Part shown: positions 1-7,868 of the stretch, in pieces | How the letters are laid out: every line of letters begins with the position of its first letter | Position numbering within the stretch: position 1 is the stretch's first letter | From: Chlamydiota bacterium | GTDB taxonomy: Bacteria; Chlamydiota; Chlamydiia; Chlamydiales; JAJFMK01 | Reading direction: 5' to 3' | DNA: 16,813 nucleotides | Assembly (NCBI GenBank): GCA_021772215.1 | Contig: JAJFMK010000167.1 | Coordinates: 1 to 16,813, forward strand | Notes under the pieces: model-generated | The model's database searches: none | The model's input: the letters and a program-made list of their open reading frames with translations, nothing else | Told to the model about the DNA's origin: nothing | Made by a program: the position numbers and the translations under genes

Positions 1-223
1 CAATCGAAGTTTTAAATCCTGTTTGTCCAAGTTGTACAATCTAGGTTACAAAGGTCGTAGTCTCTCTTTGCTCTCGGGAAATAAAAGGACTGCTAAAGAG
101 GCTTTTGATCCTGAAGAGAGTGACGATGATATAGATTACTCCTCTGGTAATAACTCTGCAGATCAATCTGATTCAGAGTTCTGAAGGCTATTTTTAACAG
201 GAAAGAGGCGGAGGGTAGTTCCC
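1..223 (+). repeat. Direct repeat, copy 1 (upstream of the glycosyltransferase gene)
   Basis: This segment covers the partial gene end plus about 40 bases after it. It shares with 1207-1318 the blocks CAATCGAAGTTTTA, CTCTTTGCTCTCGG, GAGGCTTTTGATCCTGA and TTCTGAAGGCTATTTTTAAC, in the same order and orientation. Copy 1 is the longer, intact version. Copy 2 lacks two internal pieces of roughly 50-65 bases each. Confidence 0.85.
2..184 (+). CDS. 3' end of an unknown acidic-tailed protein (partial)
   Basis: The frame starting at base 2 stays open to a TGA at 182-184, giving the last 60 residues of a gene that begins outside the window. The visible part starts basic (several Lys and Arg in the first 35 residues). 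It ends in an acidic Ser/Asp/Glu-rich tail that includes the run ESDDDIDYSSG and finishes DQSDSEF. I do not recognise a family. It counts as coding because a second, decayed copy of the same stretch lies at 1207-1318, as expected for a duplicated gene end. The tail looks disordered. No function is proposed. Confidence 0.5.
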   Translation, partial: NRSFKSCLSKLYNLGYKGRSLSLLSGNKRTAKEAFDPEESDDDIDYSSGNNSADQSDSEF

Positions 224-320
224 AGGTTGGGGTCACTAAACGGGTCGACCTCCTTCTCTATCTAGAGGATCGTCAATTATAGGTTGATTAAAAATTTACC
301 TTTTCGCTTCAATTGTCTTT

Positions 321-1130
321 ATGCTGAAGCGAATTTTTCTCCTGCTCATTTTTCTATTCCAGACGTTACCCCTTGAGGCCTCTTTAGAGCTGCACGCCTT
401 TACCTATTCAAATAAATCAGACCCCGCCCTCACGCGTCTCTTTGAATCGGCGGCTAAGTTTGACGTCCCCTTAGAGGTGATTGGGATTCCCTATATTGGT
501 TATGAAGGTGTGTTTAGACCCTTTAATGGGCTGATCGACAAGCTGATCTATCTTGATGAGCATCTCAACAACAGCTCGATTCCAGATGATGATATCATTC
601 TCTTTCTCGATGGCTTTGACACCCTTTTTCTGGAGGGCCCTGAACTTATCATCGAACGCTTTTTAGAGTTTAATTCCCCGGTTGTTGTGGGAGTTGAGCG
701 CTACTGTCACCCCGATCGAGATCAAACGAGCCGCTATCCTCCCTCGCCCACAACACACCGCTTTATCAACAGTGGATTTTTTATCGGTTACAGCCGTGCA
801 ATCAAAGATTTTGTTCGCTCTGCTCTTCAGGTCAAGCTCCCCGCGCGAGCCTACAAAGGGAGGAAAGCGAAAAATGATCAGCTCTTTGTCACTCTTCACT
901 ATCTCAAGAGTCTTGAAGAGGGCCACACTCCGATACAATTGGATTACAAGAGTCGACTTGTTTTCAATGCCAACAGACGTGATTATCCACCCGAGTCCTT
1001 AGAATTTAGCTCAAAGCCCCTGCGGCTGATCGTCAAAGAGACAAACGAGTCCCCTTGCATCTTCCATGGTCCAGGAAGGAACCTCCCCTCCTTAGAACTT
1101 GTCTATAAAACGTTAATCAAGGGATTTTAG
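321..1130 (+). CDS. PLOD-like glycosyltransferase with signal peptide
   Basis: The 269-aa protein matches the glycosyltransferase domain of procollagen lysyl hydroxylases (PLOD/LH3 type), which transfers a sugar from a UDP-sugar donor. Visible motifs are a nucleotide/metal-binding LFLDGFDTLF around residues 94-103 (D97, D100), FINSGFFIGYS around 148-158, NDQLF at 185-189, LDYKSRLVFN at 207-216 and the C-terminal FHGPGR at 248-253. Residues 1-20 form a basic-then-hydrophobic signal peptide with a likely cut after LPLEA, so the enzyme should be exported to the envelope or beyond. The ATG at 321 is the only sensible start because it supplies the signal peptide, but no Shine-Dalgarno precedes it. 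It stands alone, flanked by direct repeats. Family assignment is fairly sure; donor and acceptor are unknown. Confidence 0.8.
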   Translation: MLKRIFLLLIFLFQTLPLEASLELHAFTYSNKSDPALTRLFESAAKFDVPLEVIGIPYIGYEGVFRPFNGLIDKLIYLDEHLNNSSIPDDDIILFLDGFDTLFLEGPELIIERFLEFNSPVVVGVERYCHPDRDQTSRYPPSPTTHRFINSGFFIGYSRAIKDFVRSALQVKLPARAYKGRKAKNDQLFVTLHYLKSLEEGHTPIQLDYKSRLVFNANRRDYPPESLEFSSKPLRLIVKETNESPCIFHGPGRNLPSLELVYKTLIKGF

Positions 1131-1206
1131 TAGCATCTGTCTTCAAAGGAACTTCGCTAGAAATAAGTATGATGAATTGTTGAAGAGGAGTTTGAGAGCC
1201 CTTCCT

Positions 1207-1318
1207 CAATCGAAGTTTTAATACCTCTTTGCTCTCGGAAAAAAGGGACTGCTGATGAGGCTTTTGATCCTGATTCTGAAGGCTATTTTTAACAGGGAAG
1301 AGGGGCAGTGGCAGTTCC
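1207..1318 (+). pseudogene. Decayed second copy of the gene end at 2-184
   Basis: This stretch repeats the end of the first partial gene and the bases just after it, but has lost the segments matching about 15-62 and 119-179 of copy 1. In the copy-1 frame it reads NRSFNTSLLSEKRDC and then hits TGA, because one base is missing near 1240. It is therefore a non-coding remnant. With copy 1 it brackets the glycosyltransferase gene, which suggests either a past tandem duplication with later decay or insertion of a cargo gene between duplicated ends. Confidence 0.75.
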
Positions 1319-1338
1319 TATAATTTCTCTTCTCAAAG

Positions 1339-3879
1339 TTATTTGTCTTTTGGTGTAGAGCCAAGTGCTCCAAACTGCTGTTCAAAGAGCATTCGATCTC
1401 TTACCTCTCCCTTTTCTCTTTGGGCCTTTTGCTGGTCAGTGAGGGGTGGCAGCCCTTTAAGGTCCCGAACTGTGTCCTCTGAGAGATTGTTAGCTGCTTT
1501 GCTCACCTCACCTTTTGGGATAATAATTTGTAGTTGGAATTTTTTACCTTTTTTGTCGATAGAGGTTAATTTGACTTCGGCTCCTTCCGGCAGAGAAGGA
1601 GTAAGGATGTTCTTTGCCACGTATGCTTGTTCTTCTGTGTAAGTGTGGGGAACTGTTTTCTGCTTGTCGATATCTTTATTTTTGTTTTTTCGATCTACAG
1701 GCTGGTAGATACATTGGCCATCTTGTTCGCTCATCTCCCACTCTTGGCGGCTCTCGGGTCTAACGCGTAGGTGGCTAAGTCTGACTTCATTTGCGCCCTC
1801 ACCTAAGGTGGAATCTGTTGGGGATGTGAGCTTCTCGAGATTATCTAGTAGCGCCAGCTCGTCATGTGTCATCTCAAGGCGATTTCCAAAGACCTTTTCG
1901 TGGTATTCGATTCTTTCGAGAAATCGCGCTTTATCGCTTTGAAGCTCTTTGGCAAAATCCAGGTCACCCTTTTCGCTAAACTGTTGTATGTATTCATCAA
2001 ATATTTTAATAAAGTTTTCTTTGTTTCTCACTAGTTTAATTGCAGATCTTATTTTTGTGGTGAGTGAAGTATCCGAAAAAGCGGTGGAGTTTTTGTAGAA
2101 GAGATTTTTCCATCGATCGATTAGTTTGTCTGGTTGTCTGATTGTTCCATCATTCGAGAGGTTTTGGTGTGTCATGCGGTCGGTCATCACTAAGCTCATG
2201 ATCCTACCAGGGGTCCCTTCAAGACCTTTTCCAGAATCAATGTTTTCAATATGCGCATGGTAATCTACTTCTCCTTTGACAGTTGAATCATTGGTGACAC
2301 CCTTTCCGATATTTTTCATGCCTCTTCCCCATTTATCCCGATCTCCTAGAGCATTCGCGGCCATGTGGACGTCAGCAAGCTCCTGTTCGACTAGAGGAAC
2401 GCGCATTACCTCTCCGGTATCTGGGTTCTTCCATTCAATCGTGTTTTCCTGAAAATATCCTTCGATCCGTTCAGGGTCAGGACTAGTAACGTCTCCTTCG
2501 AAGGTTGAGAAGTTTTCAAACAGTGTGCTTTGTAAAAGAAGCTTTTTTTCACCAGTTTCATAACTACTTTCGACTAGATATAATTTTTGAGACCGACCCA
2601 TATGTCGGTAGATGTCATTGGAGAGAGCTTCTCTGATCGCACCTAAATTCGTATCTCGAACTGACTGCCACCACCAGTTACCCGGCCTTTTGACCCTGCC
2701 TAGAAGAGGGGTCCCGTAGTCCAGCTTGAACATCTGCTTGCTTAAGGCATTCTCTTCCAGATCTTGGATCAAAAGATTTTGCATTCCTTCGTCAGCAAAC
2801 GCCTTATTGATAAAAATTTCTGCCTCACTCGCCACAGGATTGTCTTCAAAAAGGGGGGTGCTTTGTTGAGATTCAGTTTCAGTGGATTGTAATATTGCAG
2901 CGTCTGGCTTAGTGAGAGTTTTTATGAGAGGAGAGGAGCGCTCCTCTTTTTCTTTAATTACGTAAAAACGATTCTCAATTTGCTGTTCAATGCTTGGCTC
3001 ACCAGTCTCCAATGTTTGTTTCACGCCTTCATTTTCATAAGCCTTTTTAAGGAGATCGTCACCTGAATCAGCTGGTACGTTGTTTTTCCTGTATTGATCA
3101 GGGGAGCTGGGTTCCTTTTTATCCTCTAAAAATAGATGAATTTGCTTTTCGAGTTCTGAGGCTTTAGGCGTGGGTCCTAACCCACGCAGGTGATTTTTAT
3201 AAGATTTTTGAAAAACCTTCTCAAAGCTTGGGGGAGGAAGGCTTTTGTTATAATTATCTTCAATTTTTACAAGACGCGCTCTTGCGGCGAGGTGGTGTCT
3301 ATGTTGGCTATAGTCCTTTTTGTTAGATGTCTCTCCAAAGAGTTTGGCTTTTTGCTTTTCTGTTGCCACTTTTCTAGAGTAAAATTTAGGTTCGACACCC
3401 TCTTTGATTGTCTCAAAGAGCTTAAAAGCCAAGTTTCCCACTTTCATGCAGCCGTTCCTAAAGGTGGATTCAATCGTCCCCATCGTTGTAGCTTCTATAT
3501 TTCCCCGAATCCACTTCATGACTCTGGATATTCGACCTCTGATTGAGAGCCTTTCTTGACTTTCGGTTTTCCCCTCTGATTTCAGATCAGAGTCTTGACG
3601 TTTCAGAAGTGTTAATCCTAGGGCACCAGATTCATTTTCCCTAGTGTCAGGAGGTGGAATGCCATCATTAACAGGCCCTGTAATTGTACCGCTACCTTCG
3701 AAAATTTTGTCTGGAGTTGTGGGTGTTGGGGGAGTCTGCGGCAAGGTATTCATCTCTATTGACATCACTACGTCGTCGAGTACATTGGATTCTTCTCTTG
3801 GTGGCTCAACGCCTGGTTGCGAAGCCGCATCCACACGGTCTGTATTTTGAGAATTATTATGACTAATAGGAGAACCCAT
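1339..3879 (-). CDS. Large orphan protein with faint kinase-like signature; possible effector
   Basis: This is an 846-aa protein with no confidently recognised family. Residues 1-100 are Pro/Ser/Thr-rich and probably disordered, and residues 110-380 are charged and helical. The region 400-660 looks globular and starts with NWWWQSVRDTN (401-411). Residues 512-543 read GDRDKW, then KNIGKG, then VDYHAH. This resembles the catalytic loop (GDxDxxxxN) and metal-binding Asp (D539) of lipid-kinase/HipA-like folds; candidate residues are D513/D515, N523 and D539. The tail is highly charged. There is no signal peptide or membrane segment. The ATG at 3879 follows GAGGTGG at proper spacing and an extended -10 promoter. 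The gene diverges from the one starting at 4007. Kinase activity is an inference from one motif; the protein could equally be a structural or secreted effector. Confidence 0.7.
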   Translation of the reverse strand: MGSPISHNNSQNTDRVDAASQPGVEPPREESNVLDDVVMSIEMNTLPQTPPTPTTPDKIFEGSGTITGPVNDGIPPPDTRENESGALGLTLLKRQDSDLKSEGKTESQERLSIRGRISRVMKWIRGNIEATTMGTIESTFRNGCMKVGNLAFKLFETIKEGVEPKFYSRKVATEKQKAKLFGETSNKKDYSQHRHHLAARARLVKIEDNYNKSLPPPSFEKVFQKSYKNHLRGLGPTPKASELEKQIHLFLEDKKEPSSPDQYRKNNVPADSGDDLLKKAYENEGVKQTLETGEPSIEQQIENRFYVIKEKEERSSPLIKTLTKPDAAILQSTETESQQSTPLFEDNPVASEAEIFINKAFADEGMQNLLIQDLEENALSKQMFKLDYGTPLLGRVKRPGNWWWQSVRDTNLGAIREALSNDIYRHMGRSQKLYLVESSYETGEKKLLLQSTLFENFSTFEGDVTSPDPERIEGYFQENTIEWKNPDTGEVMRVPLVEQELADVHMAANALGDRDKWGRGMKNIGKGVTNDSTVKGEVDYHAHIENIDSGKGLEGTPGRIMSLVMTDRMTHQNLSNDGTIRQPDKLIDRWKNLFYKNSTAFSDTSLTTKIRSAIKLVRNKENFIKIFDEYIQQFSEKGDLDFAKELQSDKARFLERIEYHEKVFGNRLEMTHDELALLDNLEKLTSPTDSTLGEGANEVRLSHLRVRPESRQEWEMSEQDGQCIYQPVDRKNKNKDIDKQKTVPHTYTEEQAYVAKNILTPSLPEGAEVKLTSIDKKGKKFQLQIIIPKGEVSKAANNLSEDTVRDLKGLPPLTDQQKAQREKGEVRDRMLFEQQFGALGSTPKDK

Positions 3880-3899
3880 ATCACCACCTCTTAACTATT

Positions 3900-3908
3900 A
3901 TTATACCA
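3900..3908 (-). promoter_or_regulatory. Extended -10 promoter for the 846-aa gene
   Basis: Read on the minus strand the sequence is TGGTATAAT, a perfect TATAAT with the TGn extension, about 21 bases upstream of the ATG. No good -35 box is visible at the expected spacing, which suits an extended -10 promoter. The predicted leader is short, about 14 bases. Confidence 0.55.
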
Positions 3909-3950
3909 TGTAAAGTATTAATTTTATTTAAATGTGCTTTTATTAAAACG

Positions 3951-3979
3951 TTGATTTGTAAAGGGTTAGTTTTTAGTAT
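3951..3979 (+). promoter_or_regulatory. Candidate sigma-66/70 promoter for the 489-aa gene
   Basis: TTGATT (3951-3956) and TAGTAT (3974-3979) are separated by 17 bases. They lie in the AT-rich space between two divergent genes and end 27 bases before the GTG start. The -35 is good and the -10 matches 4 of 6 positions. Confidence 0.45.
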
Positions 3980-4006
3980 AAAAATAACGATTATGAGGAG
4001 AATATA

Positions 4007-5476
4007 GTGGCTTCAGTAGCAGCTGGTTACAGACTCTTAAGAGATATTGATGTTAATGAGGAGTGGGATCTTTTTCCAACTCGTTTAGAGTTAATGGGAA
4101 AGAGGTTAAAGGGGGTTTTTTTGACCTGCTTTGGGCTGGAGAGGGACTACTCAAGTCCCGCCTATGAGGTGGGGCGGGAGCGCTGGTGGACGGTCTGGAA
4201 GGAAGCGTCTGATCAGCGGATTGTGGGGCGAGATGGGCGCGGAATCTATATTGTTCCCTTGCCTCATGTTCAAGAGGGAACATTTGCCAAAATCTATTTA
4301 AGGCGGGTTGAGGATGTCCGGTTGCAAGTGGTTCTGAACCTGCGCAGTGCCCTTTTGAAGAAAGAGAAGGGCGCTGCTGTAGAGGTGGCTGGGCAATGCA
4401 TTTTAATGTGTAAACCCTCTGATGAGAAGCGTCCAGATGAGATTGTAAAAGGGCAAGGGATGATTGCTCATTTTGAGAGGGTGCTCGGCCATTCAAACGA
4501 AGAGGTGGAGATAGAAGGGGAGTGGCGCAAGCACATCTTTTTTAGGGGGGAGGGGTTCCTCTTTGAGGTTCCATCGGAGGGACTGGAGTTTAATGGCCAT
4601 TTTCCGACGAAGCCTCAGGAGATTGAGCGGGAGAGGGAGGTCGTCTGCTACAGTCTTCCTTGGGTCTTTAAGGAGGAGGGTACTCTCTACCATAAGACAA
4701 AGACGTTGATGAGTACGCCAAAGGGGGATGGGCGAGCCAATCGGCGAGCCTTTGGGTATTGTCAGCTCTTAAGAGAGAGTAGATATATAGAGAGGGGAGG
4801 AAAGCTTGTGGGGGAAAATGGGCAGTGGAGGGTTCGGAAGATGTATGACGGCACTCTCTACAGTCAGCTCTCAACCTTCACACCGCTAGAGGTGCGCTCA
4901 GCGGCGATGCAGATCATTTTTGGTGTGAAAGAGCTCCTCGATGCTCACATAATCCTACCCAACCTTGACCTGGAGCGCATCTTTGTTGAGAGGATTCATG
5001 GTGGTATTGCTATAGCCGTGGCAGGCCTTGAAAGTGCGATGTATCTACCGCCTCCTCCAGGCGTAATTAGTGATGAATTTTTAAATAGATTAAAGGAGAC
5101 AAACCTCTTGGAAGAGGAGGACTTAAAGCTGCCCAAAATCTCTACTGATGCCCCAGCTCAAGCTAGTGCGACGCAAATCCTGCTAGGAGATGGCATTTTT
5201 GAGGATACTTTGCCCCTTGTCGATCTCTCAACTTCTGATCCAAGTGACTACGACCATCAAAGAGTTGAGTTGAAGTCTTATTTTGATAAATTCGATAGGG
5301 CAACATATTCACAATTTAGGGAGCAGATGGTGGCGGTGATGCTTTCTCAGCTTGCAAAGCAGCTAAGGGTGCTTGCGGGCAGTCATCTGTCGGATAGTGA
5401 AAAAACGCTGATTAAGGGGATGGAAAAGGGCACTATCTCAATCAATGAGATTTTTGATGGCTGGGGAGTTGAGTAA
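4007..5476 (+). CDS. Orphan protein with possible degenerate protein-kinase domain
   Basis: This is a 489-aa protein of unknown family starting at GTG, preceded by GAGGAG at 3995-4000 with six bases of spacing. Residues 275-343 have the rhythm of a protein-kinase C-lobe. A helix around 292-312 (LEVRSAAMQIIFGVKELLDA) is followed by HIILPNLDLERIFV (314-327), where HRDLKxxN would be expected, and then AIAVAGLES (335-343), where the DFG motif would be. The catalytic HRD Asp and the DFG motif are not preserved, so if this is a kinase fold it is a pseudokinase. Residues 1-270 are rich in charged and aromatic residues, with no glycine-rich loop that I can place. There is no signal peptide or membrane span. 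It is divergently paired with the 846-aa gene, which hints at a linked role. The pseudokinase call is tentative. Confidence 0.7.
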   Translation: MASVAAGYRLLRDIDVNEEWDLFPTRLELMGKRLKGVFLTCFGLERDYSSPAYEVGRERWWTVWKEASDQRIVGRDGRGIYIVPLPHVQEGTFAKIYLRRVEDVRLQVVLNLRSALLKKEKGAAVEVAGQCILMCKPSDEKRPDEIVKGQGMIAHFERVLGHSNEEVEIEGEWRKHIFFRGEGFLFEVPSEGLEFNGHFPTKPQEIEREREVVCYSLPWVFKEEGTLYHKTKTLMSTPKGDGRANRRAFGYCQLLRESRYIERGGKLVGENGQWRVRKMYDGTLYSQLSTFTPLEVRSAAMQIIFGVKELLDAHIILPNLDLERIFVERIHGGIAIAVAGLESAMYLPPPPGVISDEFLNRLKETNLLEEEDLKLPKISTDAPAQASATQILLGDGIFEDTLPLVDLSTSDPSDYDHQRVELKSYFDKFDRATYSQFREQMVAVMLSQLAKQLRVLAGSHLSDSEKTLIKGMEKGTISINEIFDGWGVE

Positions 5477-5506
5477 AAGGGGTATTTCTGTTAGACTTTT
5501 CGACGT

Positions 5507-5577
5507 GCGCCTGTAGTTCAATGGTAGAACAGTAGCCTTCCAAGCTACGAGTGTCAGTTCGATTCTGATCAGGCGCT
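5507..5577 (+). tRNA. tRNA-Gly (anticodon TCC)
   Basis: The acceptor stem GCGCCTG (5507-5513) pairs with CAGGCGC (5570-5576), with T5577 as discriminator. The anticodon stem GTAGC/GCTAC encloses loop CTTCCAA, with TCC at 5539-5541. The T-arm has TTCGATT. CCA is not encoded. It lies 30 bases after the preceding gene and 84 bases before rpsB. Confidence 0.96.
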
Positions 5578-5661
5578 TCAATTTTAATAAATATTAACCA
5601 AGACCGAAATCTTCCCACAAAATTTAGGGGAGATGCCGTCGTCAAACAAAAGGGACAAGGC

Positions 5662-6462
5662 TTGGAACCAGAAATTTCCATTAAAGATTTACTTGAGGCG
5701 GGTGCCCATTTCGGACACCAAAAGCATCGCTGGAACCCGAAGATGAAGCGTTTCATCTTTGAGGACAGAAATGGCATTTACATCATCGATCTCGCAAAGA
5801 CGATGCAGCAGATTCGTCAAGCTGTAAAAGTGATTGAGCAGGTTGTGGCAAAGCATCAGACCATTCTCTTCGTCGGAACTAAAAAACAGGCAAAGGGCGT
5901 TGTCAAAGAGCTCGCTGAGCTTTGTGGTGAGTTCTACGTCTGCGAAAGATGGCTCGGCGGGATGTTGACAAACCTGCAGACCATTCGTCAATCCGTCAAG
6001 AAGCTAGAGCGCATTGAGAAGCGTATCGCTGCCGGTGGTGATGGCCTCACAAAGAAGGAGATTATCCTTCTTTCAAAAGATCAAGAGAAACTTGAGAAGA
6101 ACTTAAACGGTGTACGCGGCATGAGAAAGCCACCGGGGCTTGTGATCGTTGTCGATACAAACCGTGAGCATTTGGCTGTTGCTGAGGCAACCAAGCTGGG
6201 AATTCCAGTGATGGGACTTGTTGATACCAACTGCGACCCCGATCCGATTGAACATGTGATCGCCTGCAACGACGATGCGTTGAAGAGCGTGAAGCTGATT
6301 CTGCAGACGCTTGCTCAGGGAGTAGTTCAGAAGAAAAATGAGATGCGTCTCTCTTCTGGCAAAGATGAAGATGAAGCTGAAGAGGTCAAAGAGAAGGTAG
6401 AGCCTGTCGCCGCTTTTGAAGAGGTGGGAGAAGCTGCTGCTGAGGAGGTGACAAATGGCTGA
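5662..6462 (+). CDS. rpsB: 30S ribosomal protein S2
   Basis: S2 of the small ribosomal subunit, needed for binding of S1 and mRNA. The 266-aa protein shows family hallmarks: KDLLEAGAHFGHQ (8-20), RWNPKMKRFIF (23-33), GIYIIDLAKT (38-47), LFVGTKKQA (69-77), ERWLGGMLTN (95-104), and the PVMGLVDTNCDPD loop in the C-terminal half. After about residue 228 it has a Glu/Ala-rich acidic extension, longer than in many bacteria. No ATG or GTG is available in frame, so the start is TTG at 5662, with AGGG at 5651-5654 as ribosome site. The stop overlaps the tsf start by 8 bases, implying translational coupling. Confidence 0.97.
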   Translation: MEPEISIKDLLEAGAHFGHQKHRWNPKMKRFIFEDRNGIYIIDLAKTMQQIRQAVKVIEQVVAKHQTILFVGTKKQAKGVVKELAELCGEFYVCERWLGGMLTNLQTIRQSVKKLERIEKRIAAGGDGLTKKEIILLSKDQEKLEKNLNGVRGMRKPPGLVIVVDTNREHLAVAEATKLGIPVMGLVDTNCDPDPIEHVIACNDDALKSVKLILQTLAQGVVQKKNEMRLSSGKDEDEAEEVKEKVEPVAAFEEVGEAAAEEVTNG

Positions 6463-7303
6463 GATTACCGCAAAGATGATTCAGGAGCTGCGCAAGCGCA
6501 CCGGAGTCGGTATGGCAAAATGTAAGGCTGCTTTAGAGGCGGCCGGCGGTGATATGGACAAAGCAATTGATGACCTTCGTAAGGCGGGCATGGCTCAGGC
6601 TGTTAAAAAAGCTGACCGTGAAGCTAATGAGGGAAAGATCGCTGTCTATGAAACCGACGACGCTATCGCTCTAATCGAGGTGAATGCTGAGACCGACTTC
6701 GTTGTTAACAACGAAGCGTTTCAAAAATTTGTCGATGAGATGGCCGAAGAGGTAGCTAAAACAAAGCCAGCTTCACTAGAGGGGTTTCTCGCACAGAAAT
6801 TCTCTAAAGATAGTGGCTTGACGATTGATGAGTTGCGCGCAGTCTTAGTACAGAAGATTGGTGAGAACATCCAGATCCGTCGTATTGAGGTTCATCCTAA
6901 GAAAGAGGATCGTTCACTTGGCTATTACTCCCATATCGGTGGAAAAGTTGTCACATTGGTCTCTATTGAGGGGGCTGCCAACCAAAGCTCGCTTTCGAAA
7001 GAAGTTGCGATGCATGTGGCAGCGGCTAACCCTGAGTTCCTTTCACCGGAGAAGGTGCCTCAAGAGACTATCGATCGTGAAAAAGAGATCGCTAGAGAAC
7101 AGCTCAAAGGTAAGCCTGAGAACATCATGGATAAGATCTTGGAAGGGAAGATAAATGCCTTCTTCGATCAAGTCTGTCTCACACGCCAAAAGTTCATCAA
7201 AGATGACTCTGTCTCAATCGATGAGCTGGTAGCTAAAGAGGGTAAGCAGGCGGGATCAAATTTAAAGATCACAGCCTTTTCACGCTGGGCAATCGGAGAG
7301 TAG
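6455..7303 (+). CDS. tsf: Elongation factor Ts
   Basis: EF-Ts is the guanine-nucleotide exchange factor for EF-Tu in the cytosol. The 282 aa is a typical bacterial length. The N-terminal UBA-like domain shows IQELRKRTGVGMAKCKAALE (9-28), and the core begins with the hallmark ETDFVVNNEAF (79-89). The rest fits two dimerisation-type subdomains. The ATG at 6455 lies inside the end of rpsB, and frr follows after only 10 bases. The expected next gene in chlamydiae, pyrH, is missing here. Confidence 0.97.
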   Translation: MAEITAKMIQELRKRTGVGMAKCKAALEAAGGDMDKAIDDLRKAGMAQAVKKADREANEGKIAVYETDDAIALIEVNAETDFVVNNEAFQKFVDEMAEEVAKTKPASLEGFLAQKFSKDSGLTIDELRAVLVQKIGENIQIRRIEVHPKKEDRSLGYYSHIGGKVVTLVSIEGAANQSSLSKEVAMHVAAANPEFLSPEKVPQETIDREKEIAREQLKGKPENIMDKILEGKINAFFDQVCLTRQKFIKDDSVSIDELVAKEGKQAGSNLKITAFSRWAIGE

Positions 7304-7313
7304 GAGGGACTCT

Positions 7314-7865
7314 ATGGGAATTCGCAATGAGGCAAAGGAGAAGATGGGCCATGCTATGGACCATTTTCATGAAGAGCTTAAAAATATTCGCACAGGAAGA
7401 GCCAACCCTGGACTGGTGGAGAATGTCCCCGTTGAGGTTTATGGTACTCAGATGCGTCTTAAAGAGCTCGCCTCGATCAATACACCGGAGCTTCGTCAGA
7501 TTCTAATTACTCCCTTTGATGGGAAGAATACGCAAGCAATTGGAAAGGCGATTGAGTTGGCCAATTTAGGCATCAATCCAATCGTTGATGGAAATCAGAT
7601 ACGTCTGAATATTCCTGCCATGGATGAGGCGTTGCGCAAAGAGATGGTTAAGCTGGTCCACAAGAAGCTCGAAGAGTGTAAGGTGGCAATCCGCAATATA
7701 AGACGCGAACTTAATGATCGCGTGCGCAAAGAAAAAAAAGATGGCGAGCTTCCCGAAGATCAGATGAAAAAAGCTGAACATGAGATCCAAGAGGAGACGG
7801 ATGCCTTCTGTAAGAAGGCTGATGGCGTCTCTGTTGAAAAAGAGAAGGAGATCATGACGGTCTAA
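7314..7865 (+). CDS. frr: Ribosome recycling factor
   Basis: RRF splits post-termination ribosomes together with EF-G. The 183-aa length is standard. Motifs include ELKNIRTGRANPGLVENVPV (21-40), the hinge to domain II at YGTQMRLKELASI, LITPFDGKNTQAIGKAIE, and the C-terminal helix IRNIRRELNDRVRKEKKDGE. The ATG is preceded by GGAGGGA. It is the third gene of an rpsB-tsf-frr operon and ends 46 bases before tRNA-Glu. Confidence 0.97.
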   Translation: MGIRNEAKEKMGHAMDHFHEELKNIRTGRANPGLVENVPVEVYGTQMRLKELASINTPELRQILITPFDGKNTQAIGKAIELANLGINPIVDGNQIRLNIPAMDEALRKEMVKLVHKKLEECKVAIRNIRRELNDRVRKEKKDGELPEDQMKKAEHEIQEETDAFCKKADGVSVEKEKEIMTV

Positions 7866-7868
7866 TGC

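Noticed and set aside
663..938. 91-aa open frame on the minus strand inside the glycosyltransferase gene
   Set aside because: It is antisense to a clearly conserved gene, and its residues resemble no family.
1343..1642. 99-aa plus-strand frame over the end of the 846-aa gene
   Set aside because: It is a shadow of the long minus-strand frame, Ser/Cys-rich as expected of an antisense reading.
4053..4496. 147-aa minus-strand frame opposite the 489-aa gene
   Set aside because: It is a low-complexity Pro/Ser/Arg-rich antisense reading of a coding region.
5633..5740. ATG frame preceded by AGGGGAG just before rpsB
   Set aside because: It is out of frame with rpsB, ends within about 35 codons, its ribosome site is too close to the ATG, and the product resembles nothing.
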